A stretch of 64,000 nt of DNA. It comes from Maribacter sedimenticola (lineage in GTDB: Bacteria; Bacteroidota; Bacteroidia; Flavobacteriales; Flavobacteriaceae). The notes below the pieces were generated by a model. The model was not told the DNA's origin. It worked only from the letters and a program-made list of their open reading frames with translations, and did not search any database. Position numbers and translations under genes: made by a program. Within the stretch, counting starts at the first letter, position 1, and every line of letters starts with the position of its first letter. Where the stretch lies: contig NZ_FZNV01000001.1 of NCBI RefSeq assembly GCF_900188415.1, positions 895,501 through 959,500 of the forward strand. The letters are read 5' to 3'. Shown here piece by piece: positions 1 through 8,097 of this stretch.

Positions 1-624
1 GGTAAAAGAGCACATTCTTCAGGTATTTTCAGCGAGGATACCGGTGCGGGCGCTATTTTTGAAATGTCTCGCATATTGAACGGTTTTTATACTGAAGTAA
101 AGGGCGAAGATTTATTGACTTTTAATCCGGGAACCTTGCTAGGAGGTACTTTTGTTGAGTTCGATGAAATGACCAGTAAGGGAACGGTTTTTGGAAAGAC
201 CAACGTGGTAGCACAAAGAGCAGAGGTTAGGGGTGGACTTCGTTTTATTTCCGAAGAGCAAAAACAACGTGCACGTGATAAGATGAAAGCAGTGGTTGCC
301 AACAATTTACCCCATACCACTGCAAAAATCTCCTTTAAGGACAGCTATCCGGCCATGCAGCCTACTGAGGGCAATACTGATTTGTTGAAAAAGTTGAATG
401 CCGTTAGTTTGGATTTGGGACAAGGTGAAGTTCTGGCCTATGATCCAGGAAAACGTGGTGCGGCAGATACATCTTTTGTGGCAGAATATGTAGATTGCCT
501 GGATGGTTTGGGTACCATGGGAAATGGTGCACATACCCCACAGGAAACCGTAAACCTAAACACGATCGAAGCACTTACAAAAAGAACCGCACTTTTAATT
601 TATAGATTGGTACATGAGCAATAA
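1..624 (+). CDS. M20 family metallopeptidase, C-terminal part (5' end outside window)
   Basis: The frame is open from base 1, so this is the last 207 residues of a longer protein; the first internal ATG at 64 is not the true start. The text matches the dimerisation (lid) domain and C-terminal catalytic segment of M20/M25/M40 carboxypeptidases: GKRAHSSGIFSED near the left edge is the conserved lid-domain histidine region and NGAHTPQETVNL near the end carries the conserved C-terminal metal-ligand histidine. These zinc enzymes remove C-terminal residues from peptides or deacylate amino acids. The N-terminal metal-binding half, and so any signal peptide and substrate class, cannot be seen. Its 3' end overlaps the next gene by 11 bases, which suggests cotranscription. 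Confidence 0.85.
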   Translation, partial: GKRAHSSGIFSEDTGAGAIFEMSRILNGFYTEVKGEDLLTFNPGTLLGGTFVEFDEMTSKGTVFGKTNVVAQRAEVRGGLRFISEEQKQRARDKMKAVVANNLPHTTAKISFKDSYPAMQPTEGNTDLLKKLNAVSLDLGQGEVLAYDPGKRGAADTSFVAEYVDCLDGLGTMGNGAHTPQETVNLNTIEALTKRTALLIYRLVHEQ

Positions 625-1399
625 GATCACACTTAAGTCCGCAGGGCAAAGCGTAAGAATAGAAGAAGGGGAGTTGGTAGGGTTCCAGGTTTCCGGACAT
701 GAATTTATGCACCAAAAAGGTAACCCCGGTTGGCGTAACGTAGATACGGAAATGTTTCCGATCATTGGACCTACTGCCGAGGCGGATTTTAGGGTTCATA
801 CCCCAAAAAGTACTGCGGTACAGGACCAACATGGCCTGTTGCGCGAAATGACATATACGTTGTTGGAACATAACATTACCCAGGCCGTTTATCATAAAAC
901 ATATAGGGCAAACACTCAAGTGGTCAATTCTAAATATCCAAAAAAATCGACGGAGGAAATCTTGAGCTGGCCTTATGATTTTGAATTTAAAAAATCTTTT
1001 GAGCTAACTGAAAATGGTTTGGAAATTGTGTTCACCATCTCTGGGGAAGAAGGCATGCCTTTTATGTTAGGGTATCATCCTGCATTTATGTTGCATACCC
1101 AAACCGCCCTTATCACCACGGAGAACAATGAATATTCCATAGAGGAAGTATTGCAGGTGGGCAGTAGGGCCTTACATGTACCCAACGTTAATAGTATTAC
1201 CTTACATGATGACCGTAGTTTGCAAGTGCTTACAGAGGGTTTTAGCCATTTTATGTTATGGACAGAGGTGCCCAACATGGTTTGTATTGAACCCATAACT
1301 TTTTACCCCTATGCCGTGGCACAACAAAATCTAGATGAAGGTTTTATGGTGCTTAATCAAGATATGGCTCAATTTAAGGTATTGTTAAAGCCCTTATAG
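614..1399 (+). CDS. Aldose 1-epimerase (galactose mutarotase)-like protein
   Basis: A 261-residue protein of the aldose 1-epimerase/mutarotase beta-sandwich superfamily. DQHGLLRE around residue 75 and LGYHPAFML around residue 155 hold the two histidines expected in the active site, and the C-terminal EPITFYPYA segment fits the conserved glutamate region. Such enzymes interconvert alpha and beta anomers of free sugars or sugar derivatives in the cytoplasm; there is no signal peptide. The ATG lies inside the M20 peptidase gene, so the two are translationally coupled. The exact sugar cannot be told; flavobacterial members of this short subgroup are often annotated only as aldose epimerase family. 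Confidence 0.85.
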   Translation: MSNKITLKSAGQSVRIEEGELVGFQVSGHEFMHQKGNPGWRNVDTEMFPIIGPTAEADFRVHTPKSTAVQDQHGLLREMTYTLLEHNITQAVYHKTYRANTQVVNSKYPKKSTEEILSWPYDFEFKKSFELTENGLEIVFTISGEEGMPFMLGYHPAFMLHTQTALITTENNEYSIEEVLQVGSRALHVPNVNSITLHDDRSLQVLTEGFSHFMLWTEVPNMVCIEPITFYPYAVAQQNLDEGFMVLNQDMAQFKVLLKPL

Positions 1400-1427
1400 A
1401 TTGCTTTAGGAAATTAATTGACCAGTT

Positions 1428-2201
1428 ATGTGCTATGACATTAAAACAAGTTTAGAAGCGCAGTTAAAACGCGCAATGCGAAATAGTGATCTAAAGGCCA
1501 TTGAGGAAATCGTGGAGAAGTTGGCTCCCTTAACGGATCTTCCCGTTTACCATGCATCTGGTTTTTCCCATCCAGAAGTATTGATATATACCAATGAAGA
1601 CCCATTTTATCCAATTATAGCAACTTGGGGGCTTATTCCGCATTGGGTATCAAGTGAGGAACAAAAGCAAAAGCTTTGGAACAGTACCCTGAACGCTAGG
1701 GTAGAAACTATTTTTGAAAAACCTGCCTTTAGGGATGCTGCAGTTGAGAAAAGAGGAATACTTTATATAGACGGGTTTTATGAACATCATCATTTTGGAA
1801 AACAAACCTATCCTTACTTTATTCAACAAAAAAACGGAGAACCTTTGGCACTTGCCACGCTATGGTCGGTATGGAAAAATCCAACCACGGGAGGAACCAT
1901 TACCTCATTTTCCATTGTCACGACCTCAGGTAATGAACTTTTGGCAAAAATCCATAATAATCCAAAATTGGAAGAACCCCGCATGCCATTGCTGTTAACA
2001 GAAGAAGCGGAAACGTTATGGTTGTCAGATAACCATACTGTGGAACATGATATAAAGACTATAGTTGAACAAATCAATACTGTTCCGTTAAAAGCTTATA
2101 CCGTGGGTAAGCTACGCGGTAAAAGTTATTTGGGAAATGTGCCGGAAGTAGTGGAGGAAAAAACCTATCTGGAACTGGAACCGTTAAAACTAAATCTTTA
2201 A
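1428..2201 (+). CDS. SRAP-domain protein (YedK/HMCES family abasic-site DNA-protein crosslinker)
   Basis: A 257-residue SOS-response-associated peptidase (SRAP) protein. It starts MCYD, placing the catalytic Cys at position 2 after Met removal. WGLIPHWV, WNSTLNAR and the GFYEHHH motif (catalytic Glu) follow in family order, with EPRMPLLL at the conserved RMP region. Family members crosslink to abasic sites in single-stranded DNA through a thiazolidine link to Cys2, protecting them during replication. The histidine that usually directly precedes RMP sits in an IHNNPK segment with a short insertion, as is common in Bacteroidota homologues as far as I recall. It is followed after two bases by the TfoX-N gene. 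Confidence 0.93.
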   Translation: MCYDIKTSLEAQLKRAMRNSDLKAIEEIVEKLAPLTDLPVYHASGFSHPEVLIYTNEDPFYPIIATWGLIPHWVSSEEQKQKLWNSTLNARVETIFEKPAFRDAAVEKRGILYIDGFYEHHHFGKQTYPYFIQQKNGEPLALATLWSVWKNPTTGGTITSFSIVTTSGNELLAKIHNNPKLEEPRMPLLLTEEAETLWLSDNHTVEHDIKTIVEQINTVPLKAYTVGKLRGKSYLGNVPEVVEEKTYLELEPLKLNL

Positions 2202-2203
2202 AA

Positions 2204-2551
2204 ATGGCTTATAACGAACATCTGGCGGAGCGCGTAAGGCAACGCTTAAAGGGCAAAGCCGTGGTAGAGGAGAAAAAAATGATGGGCGGGTTAACTTTTA
2301 TGTGCAACGGAAAAATGTGTTTGGGTGTTCTAATAGACAAAAAATTCAATGAAGATCGTTTGATGGTTAGGGTAGGTAAATTAAATTATGAGGAACTGTT
2401 ACAACGATCGGATAGTATGCCGATGGATTTTACCGGAAAACCCTTGCGTGGTTTCCTGTTCATTACACCCAATGGTTTTGATATGGAATCCCACTTGGAT
2501 TATTGGGTGATAATGGCGTTGGAATTCAATGCGCTTTTAAGCGAACAGTAG
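2204..2551 (+). CDS. TfoX/Sxy N-terminal domain protein
   Basis: A 115-residue single-domain protein. The pattern of an N-terminal helix, then KKMMGGLTFMCNGKMCLGV and a later RGFLFI strand, is that of the TfoX N-terminal domain. In Gammaproteobacteria the full-length TfoX/Sxy is a competence regulator; stand-alone N domains in Bacteroidota have no proven role. The C-terminal TfoX domain is absent. It begins two bases after the SRAP gene stop and is probably in the same transcript. The role here is unknown. Confidence 0.85.
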   Translation: MAYNEHLAERVRQRLKGKAVVEEKKMMGGLTFMCNGKMCLGVLIDKKFNEDRLMVRVGKLNYEELLQRSDSMPMDFTGKPLRGFLFITPNGFDMESHLDYWVIMALEFNALLSEQ

Positions 2552-2594
2552 CTAAGCATTGTTACAAGCCCAATGAAATGATTAAATTTACCGC

Positions 2595-4337
2595 GTGAGC
2601 AAAATATTGCCTTTTTTGGAATGGGTGTCCACCTATAAAAAATCTTTTCTACTACGCGATCTGTTGGCCGGACTCACCGTGGGCATTGTTTTGGTGCCAC
2701 AGGGTATGGCCTATGCTATGATTGCGGGCTTACCCCCCGTACATGGTTTATATGCATCATTGTTTCCGGTATTGGTTTATGTCTTTTTGGGTACTTCTAG
2801 AAGAATAGCGGTTGGTCCCGTAGCAATGGATTCCTTATTGGTGGCCGTTGGTCTGGGGGCATTGACCATAACGGGAGTGGAGGACTATATTAAAATGGTG
2901 GTAATATTGGCTTTTATGGTGGGTGTTATCCAGTTTCTTTTAGGCATTTTGAGAATGGGCTTTTTGGTCAATTTTTTATCCAAACCGGTAATAAGCGGAT
3001 TTACATCCGCAGCGGCTATCATTATTATTTTAAGCCAACTCAAACATCTACTCGGTATTGTTATGCCCGGCGGTAACAAAGTTTATCAATCTGCCATTAA
3101 CTTACTTTTTCATTTAGTTGAAATAAATTATGTGGACCTCGGTATTGGGCTAATCGGGATCGTACTATTGGTCGCATTTAAAAAGTGGAACAGGAATATT
3201 CCTGGTATTCTTATCATAGTTGTATTGGGTATGGTTGGAGTATTTCTTTTTAAGTTGGATAATTTTGGTATTCAATTGGTGGGTGACGTGCCTGACGGAC
3301 TTCCTGCATTACAATTACCATCATTGAATTTAGAGGATTTTAAAAGGTTGTGGCCTATTGCCGTTGCGCTTGCCTTGGTGGGCTATTTGGAAGCAATTTC
3401 AATTGGTAAGGCCTTGGAGGATAAAAGTGGTATAGAGACTATAAAGGCTAATCAGGAATTAATAGCATTGGGGACGGCAAATGTTGTAGGATCCCTATTT
3501 CAGGGATATCCTGTAACGGCCAGTTTTTCCCGTTCGGCCATAAACTTTGATGCCGGTGCCAAAACAAATTTGGCCGGTTTGTTCAGTGTAATCCTAGTTG
3601 TACTGACCTTGTTGTTTTTAACACCTTTATTTCAATATCTGCCCAATGCGGTATTGGCAAGTATTATAATGGTATCGGTCGTAAAATTAATAGATTTTAA
3701 ATACTGTAAATATTTATGGGTCAATAGAAAAGATGAATTTGTGGTGTTATTGGTAACCTTTTTTCTCACTTTGTTCATGGGCATTGCAGAAGGTATTTTA
3801 ATAGGAGTATTATGTTCCTTGCTGTTAATGGTTTATAGAACTTCTAAACCGCATTTTGTGGAAATTGGTAATATTGGCAACTCGGATTATTATAAGAACG
3901 TTATAAGATTTGCCGATGAGGTGGTAGTGCGCAATGACCTTCTAATTGTTAGGTTCGATTCCCAATTATATTTTGGTAATTCGGCTTATTTTAAGAAACA
4001 GTTATTAAAGCATATAAGGGCCAAAGGTCCCGGACTTAAAGGAATCATATTAAACGCCGAATCCATTAATTATATAGATGCCACCGCAGCAGATATGTTG
4101 ACCAGGCTTATTCATGATATACGGGAAAGCGGTAAACAATTTTATATAGCTGGTGCAATTGGCCCCACAAGGGATATTATCTTTAATACGGGTATTATTA
4201 AGGAATTACAACGGGAATTTTTGTTCGTAAAGACCAAAGAAGCAGTAGATTTTTTCGATAATCCCAATGAAATATCATTATTGGCGGCCAAAGTTGCCTA
4301 TGAGAACAGTAAAATGACTAAATTAAAAAAGAATTGA
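2595..4337 (+). CDS. SulP family inorganic anion transporter with STAS domain
   Basis: A 580-residue SLC26/SulP protein. Residues about 1-420 form a polytopic membrane domain (around 10-14 segments) with the family signature GLYASLFPVLVYVFLG followed by a glycine-rich VGPVAMDS stretch. Residues about 445-560 form a cytoplasmic STAS domain (YFGNSAYF, INYIDATAADML). Members move sulfate, bicarbonate or other anions, usually with H+ or Na+ symport. The start is GTG at 2595; the first in-frame ATG is about 37 codons downstream, inside the first membrane segment, so GTG is preferred. A persulfide dioxygenase-like gene follows directly, which favours a sulfur-related substrate (inference). Confidence 0.93.
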   Translation: MSKILPFLEWVSTYKKSFLLRDLLAGLTVGIVLVPQGMAYAMIAGLPPVHGLYASLFPVLVYVFLGTSRRIAVGPVAMDSLLVAVGLGALTITGVEDYIKMVVILAFMVGVIQFLLGILRMGFLVNFLSKPVISGFTSAAAIIIILSQLKHLLGIVMPGGNKVYQSAINLLFHLVEINYVDLGIGLIGIVLLVAFKKWNRNIPGILIIVVLGMVGVFLFKLDNFGIQLVGDVPDGLPALQLPSLNLEDFKRLWPIAVALALVGYLEAISIGKALEDKSGIETIKANQELIALGTANVVGSLFQGYPVTASFSRSAINFDAGAKTNLAGLFSVILVVLTLLFLTPLFQYLPNAVLASIIMVSVVKLIDFKYCKYLWVNRKDEFVVLLVTFFLTLFMGIAEGILIGVLCSLLLMVYRTSKPHFVEIGNIGNSDYYKNVIRFADEVVVRNDLLIVRFDSQLYFGNSAYFKKQLLKHIRAKGPGLKGIILNAESINYIDATAADMLTRLIHDIRESGKQFYIAGAIGPTRDIIFNTGIIKELQREFLFVKTKEAVDFFDNPNEISLLAAKVAYENSKMTKLKKN

Positions 4338-4390
4338 AGTTAGCTTTAATTTTAAGATAGATAGATTAGTAATTGAAATTTTAAGTGCAA

Positions 4391-5797
4391 ATGAATATTG
4401 AACAAATTTATACGGGATGTTTGGCTCAAGGAGCATATTACATAGAAAGCAATGGGGAAGTTGCCATAATTGATCCATTACGTGAGGTTGCTCCCTATAT
4501 TGAACGTGCAAAAAACGACAATGCCACGATCAAGTATATTTTTGAAACCCATTTTCATGCAGATTTTGTAAGTGGCCATGTTACCCTTTCCAAAGAAACA
4601 GGGGCCCCTATAATTTACGGTCCTACCGCACAAACTTCATTTGATGCAATTATAGCCAAGGATGGACAAGAATTTACTTTAGGAAAATTGACCATTAAAG
4701 TATTGCATACGCCCGGACATACTATGGAAAGTACTACTTATTTATTAAAAGACGAGCATGGAAGGGACCATGCTATCTTTTCTGGGGATACCTTATTTTT
4801 AGGGGATGTGGGTAGACCGGACCTGGCCCAAAAATCTGCCGATATGACGCAGGAACAATTAGCAGGTACCTTGTTTGAAAGTTTACGTACTAAAATTATG
4901 CCTTTGGCAGACGATGTTATCGTGTATCCTGCCCATGGTGCCGGATCGGCCTGTGGCAAGAATATGATGAAGGAAACCGTAGATACCTTGGGCAACCAAA
5001 AAAAGATGAACTATGCGCTTAGGGCAGATATGACCAAGGAAGAGTTTATTAAAGAGGTTACTGACGGACTCTTACCGCCTCCCAAATATTTTCCGATTAA
5101 TGTAAAAATGAACAAGGAGGGGTATGAGGACATAGAAACGGTGTTGGACCGAGGAACCCGTGCACTCACTCCTGAAAAATTTGAGCGTCTGGCCAATGAG
5201 ACAGAAGCTTTGGTGTTAGATGTTAGACATCAAGATGAATATGTAAAGAACCATATTCCACGTTCCATATTTATTGGGTTAAACGGTGACTTTGCTCCTT
5301 GGGTAGGTGGTTTGATCGCAGATACCAAACAACCTCTATTATTGGTAATCCCTGAAGGTTTGGAAGAAGAGGCTATTACCAGGTTGTCCAGGGTAGGTTT
5401 TGATGCTGCCATTGGTTATCTAAAAGGGGGAATGGCAGCGTGGATAGCTTCGGGTAAGGAAACGGATTCTATAGTATCTATATCCGCACATGAGGCAAAA
5501 CAAAAAATTGAAGAACGGATAGCAGTTTTCGATGTTAGAAAAATTGGTGAATTTAAGAGCGAACATATTTTAAATGCGGAGCATACCCCGCTAAGCGAAC
5601 TCAACAAATATTTAGCTAAATTTCCAGAAAACGATGACTTTTTGGTGCATTGCGCAGGCGGGTATAGGTCGGTAATAGCCTCTTCCATATTAAAAAGTAG
5701 AGGTATTCATAATCTTATAGATGTCAAGGGCGGATTTGGGGCATTGAAGAAGGAAGGTGTTGCAACTACGGACTATGTATGCCCTTCAACATTATAA
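4391..5797 (+). CDS. MBL-fold persulfide dioxygenase-like protein with two rhodanese domains
   Basis: About 468 residues. An N-terminal metallo-beta-lactamase domain (about 1-250) has HFHADF near residue 55, the GHTMES histidine, SGDTLFLGDVGRPDL and the YPAHGAG histidine, the ligand set of ETHE1-like persulfide dioxygenases. Two rhodanese domains follow. The first (about 270-355) has no cysteine in its loop region and looks catalytically dead. The second has the active loop CAGGYRS near residue 420. This architecture is that of fused persulfide dioxygenase-rhodanese proteins that oxidise glutathione or other persulfides to sulfite and thiosulfate. ATG at 4391 is chosen; an in-frame GTG two codons earlier (4385) is equally possible. 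Cytoplasmic. Confidence 0.9.
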   Translation: MNIEQIYTGCLAQGAYYIESNGEVAIIDPLREVAPYIERAKNDNATIKYIFETHFHADFVSGHVTLSKETGAPIIYGPTAQTSFDAIIAKDGQEFTLGKLTIKVLHTPGHTMESTTYLLKDEHGRDHAIFSGDTLFLGDVGRPDLAQKSADMTQEQLAGTLFESLRTKIMPLADDVIVYPAHGAGSACGKNMMKETVDTLGNQKKMNYALRADMTKEEFIKEVTDGLLPPPKYFPINVKMNKEGYEDIETVLDRGTRALTPEKFERLANETEALVLDVRHQDEYVKNHIPRSIFIGLNGDFAPWVGGLIADTKQPLLLVIPEGLEEEAITRLSRVGFDAAIGYLKGGMAAWIASGKETDSIVSISAHEAKQKIEERIAVFDVRKIGEFKSEHILNAEHTPLSELNKYLAKFPENDDFLVHCAGGYRSVIASSILKSRGIHNLIDVKGGFGALKKEGVATTDYVCPSTL

Positions 5798-5889
5798 ATG
5801 ATTTCTATATAGCTATAGTATTTTGCTTCATATAAGCGGTAATTGTATAGCTTTTATATGTAAATTTAAAAAGCAAACGTATAAAAGAG

Positions 5890-6072
5890 ATGCTAAAAAA
5901 ATTTATTTCACGAATAGGTATAATGAACACTATCATGCTATTGGTCGTATTATCAATAATTGTGGTTTCTGAATATCTTTTTATGTCCGGTAAAAAACTT
6001 GATGCAATTTTTGTTGCGTTTTGGGCACCTACCATCCTTGGATTTATGAATTACCTAAAGTTTAAAAAGTAG
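5890..6072 (+). CDS. Small two-segment membrane protein, function unknown
   Basis: A 60-residue ORF starting at ATG with two hydrophobic stretches (about residues 12-32 and 40-52), separated by a short charged SGKKLD loop, and ending in KFKK. I do not recognise a family. Its overall hydrophobic pattern and the immediate overlap with a second tiny membrane ORF argue for a real gene pair. It lies 92 bases after the persulfide dioxygenase-like gene and could be a tail of that transcript. Confidence 0.55.
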   Translation: MLKKFISRIGIMNTIMLLVVLSIIVVSEYLFMSGKKLDAIFVAFWAPTILGFMNYLKFKK

Positions 6073-6167
6073 TGGAGTTCGTTTTAGCTTACTCAATTTT
6101 TGTAGCTGTAATCTTTATGGTATGGTTGGTATTCGTAATAAAAATGTATAATAAAATGAACGAGTAG
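6072..6167 (+). CDS. Putative 31-residue single-span membrane peptide
   Basis: A GTG codon sharing one base with the TAG stop of the preceding 60-residue gene opens a 31-codon frame reading MEFVLAYSIF... with one hydrophobic span of about 20 residues and a lysine/asparagine-rich tail (KMYNKMNE). The stop-start overlap and clean single-TM composition suggest translational coupling. It resembles tiny accessory subunits of membrane transporters only in size; no function can be assigned. Confidence 0.45.
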   Translation: MEFVLAYSIFVAVIFMVWLVFVIKMYNKMNE

Positions 6168-6190
6168 TGCCGCCAACTTTACCACAAATA

Positions 6191-7558
6191 TTAAGGTAGA
6201 GCATAAACACTGTTCGGGTTTTTTCTTAGGTAACTTTCCACAATACGCTGGGTTTCCAAAGTATTTTTTTGCGGGGTTATATAGAACTCAATATCCGCCA
6301 CATCCTGTATCTGAATATCCTTTGATACATACCCGTAACCGGCATAATTATTCTCACGGATCAATACAAAGGCATTTTCATCCATATGCCTTCCGTTGGT
6401 TTTTATTAGTAATGTAGATTGTATGTCCTTAAGACTTTTTAAAGCTTCAAGAACCCTTTCATTGTATTGTTTTACCAATGAGACATCAGAACAAATACCT
6501 ATGCACTGTTTTAATTTGTAATGGGAGCATATAGCAATATTTTCCTGTAAATGACAATATTTAGGGCATAGGTCGAACATACCGCATAAAGCCTCTAAAT
6601 ACTGTCTGGCCTCTGTAGGGCTATAACAAACCGCCAAAGCATTGGGTGTCATTTTTATCTTATTAAATGCCAAGTGGATAATTCCGTTACGGTCCTCATA
6701 ACTAAATATTCCATATTGCTGTACGGTTCTTTTTTGGGCCCTGTTGTATTTTGGATAATGCTTTTTTATTTCTGCGGATTCCTTCAATAAAGCAATGAGC
6801 TCATTGCCCGTTTCCTCAAAATCTAATGATGTTGTTTCTGCACAGAGTCTTATTTCCTTGGTTTTTTTATCATAAAAATGCCCAAGTACCCTTTTTTTGA
6901 TATTGATGGCCTTACCCACGTAGATAATTTTCCCCTTCATATCCTTAAAGTAATAGACTCCGGGGGTCATTGGTAATTTATCATATTCCGCTTTTGGTAA
7001 ACCCGGTGGTAAAGTGGCCTCTTGTGATTTTGAATTTAAAAATTGTTTAAACACCGTTTCCGCACCTTGCGTCCTTAACAATTTATGAAATAACAGTACG
7101 GTGGCATGGGCATCTCCTCTGGCCCTGTGCCTATCGGTTAACGGAATACCCAATGAAGCCGTGAGTTTTCCTAAACTATAGGAATGATAACCTGGCAATA
7201 ATTTTCGGGAAAGACGAACTGTACATAGTTTCTTTCTGGAATAATCCAACCCCAATTGTTTAAATTCGTTTTTAATGACATTGTAGTCGAAATTAACGCT
7301 GTGAGCAACAAAAATGGTGTCTTTTGTAATGGCCTCAATTTGTGGTACAATTTCTTCCAATAAAGGTGCATTTCTCACCATATTATCATCAATACCGGTT
7401 AATCCTGTAATGAATTGGGGTATTTCACATTGCGGATTTACCAAAGAGGTAAATTCGTCAACAACTTCATGACCATCATACTTAAAAATGGAAATCTCGG
7501 TTATTTTATTTCCTTTTACACCATTTCCGGTGGTCTCTATGTCTATTATGGTATACAA
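6191..7558 (-). CDS. DEDDh exonuclease - GIY-YIG endonuclease fusion protein
   Basis: 455 residues. Residues 1-165 are a DnaQ/epsilon-type 3'-5' exonuclease: IDIETTG (Exo I), an HSVNFDYN segment (Exo II) and HRARGDAHA (Exo III, DEDDh type). Residues about 195-275 are a UvrC-type GIY-YIG domain (PGVYYFKD, IIYVGKAINIKKR). The last ~180 residues, containing several Cys and His, are less conserved. Similar fusions are annotated as DNA polymerase III epsilon homologues or UvrC/Cho-like nucleases, and probably cut and trim damaged DNA. It is transcribed alone, towards the small membrane ORFs, with no obvious consensus promoter upstream. Confidence 0.9.
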   Translation of the reverse strand: MYTIIDIETTGNGVKGNKITEISIFKYDGHEVVDEFTSLVNPQCEIPQFITGLTGIDDNMVRNAPLLEEIVPQIEAITKDTIFVAHSVNFDYNVIKNEFKQLGLDYSRKKLCTVRLSRKLLPGYHSYSLGKLTASLGIPLTDRHRARGDAHATVLLFHKLLRTQGAETVFKQFLNSKSQEATLPPGLPKAEYDKLPMTPGVYYFKDMKGKIIYVGKAINIKKRVLGHFYDKKTKEIRLCAETTSLDFEETGNELIALLKESAEIKKHYPKYNRAQKRTVQQYGIFSYEDRNGIIHLAFNKIKMTPNALAVCYSPTEARQYLEALCGMFDLCPKYCHLQENIAICSHYKLKQCIGICSDVSLVKQYNERVLEALKSLKDIQSTLLIKTNGRHMDENAFVLIRENNYAGYGYVSKDIQIQDVADIEFYITPQKNTLETQRIVESYLRKNPNSVYALP

Positions 7559-7740
7559 AAGATGTACTAAAATTTTGGGTAGATAAAGTTAGTTGATTTA
7601 TAGGTACAAAACTTACATGAAACTATGTTGCGGTCAAAAACGTGAATCATTTTATAGAAAATTACAATCTCGGTCCAAAAAATCAAGACCTTATTTAAGT
7701 TATAGTAAAAATTAATCTAGGATAGATAAACTCCATGTTC

Positions 7741-7758
7741 AAGGCATTGCAATGCCTT
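7741..7758. repeat. 18-bp perfect palindrome
   Basis: The sequence aaggcattgcaatgcctt is its own reverse complement. It lies between divergent genes and has no T-run on either side, so it looks more like a dimeric operator than a terminator. Function is inferred only. Confidence 0.4.
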
Positions 7759-8051
7759 TAAATTTCTTACTGTATTGTGTATTTATAGATGAAAAACCGT
7801 TTTACAAAACAAGGACATTTTCTTTTGAACCCACGGTTGGTTAGTTTATAAGCGGTGTTGTTCAACGATTAGCCAAATGAGAATGGGGAATGTGTTAAAC
7901 AACGATTTTGCTTGCATCCTACCGATGTAAATCTAAGTTGTGAAAATTACCTTGCTATTTTAGCCTTAAATAAGTTGTAAGATTTATTTGGACACGATTT
8001 TTTTTTGAGTATTAATTGTTCGTGTTGCAAACAACATGAACGTATTTGTAT

Positions 8052-8075
8052 CAGATCTTTATTAATTAAGATCTG
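8052..8075. repeat. Inverted repeat next to the first polysaccharide gene
   Basis: Arms cagatctt and aagatctg are perfect reverse complements around the AT core tattaatt. The repeat ends 22 bases before the 8098 start codon. It may be an operator or a leader hairpin; no T-run follows, so it is not a classic terminator. Confidence 0.4.
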
Positions 8076-8097
8076 TGTCAAGAAAAATTTAATTTAA

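Larger units (their letters stand above)
7559..8097 (+). other. 539-bp intergenic region upstream of the polysaccharide cluster
   Basis: This AT-rich region separates the divergent nuclease gene from the first polysaccharide gene. I find no convincing ORF. It contains an 18-bp perfect palindrome (7741-7758) and an 8-bp-arm inverted repeat (8052-8075) close to the 8098 start. It probably holds the main promoter and a long leader for the polysaccharide operon, but I see no exact TAnnTTTG element; TTTATTTG at 7983-7990 is one mismatch away. Confidence 0.6.
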
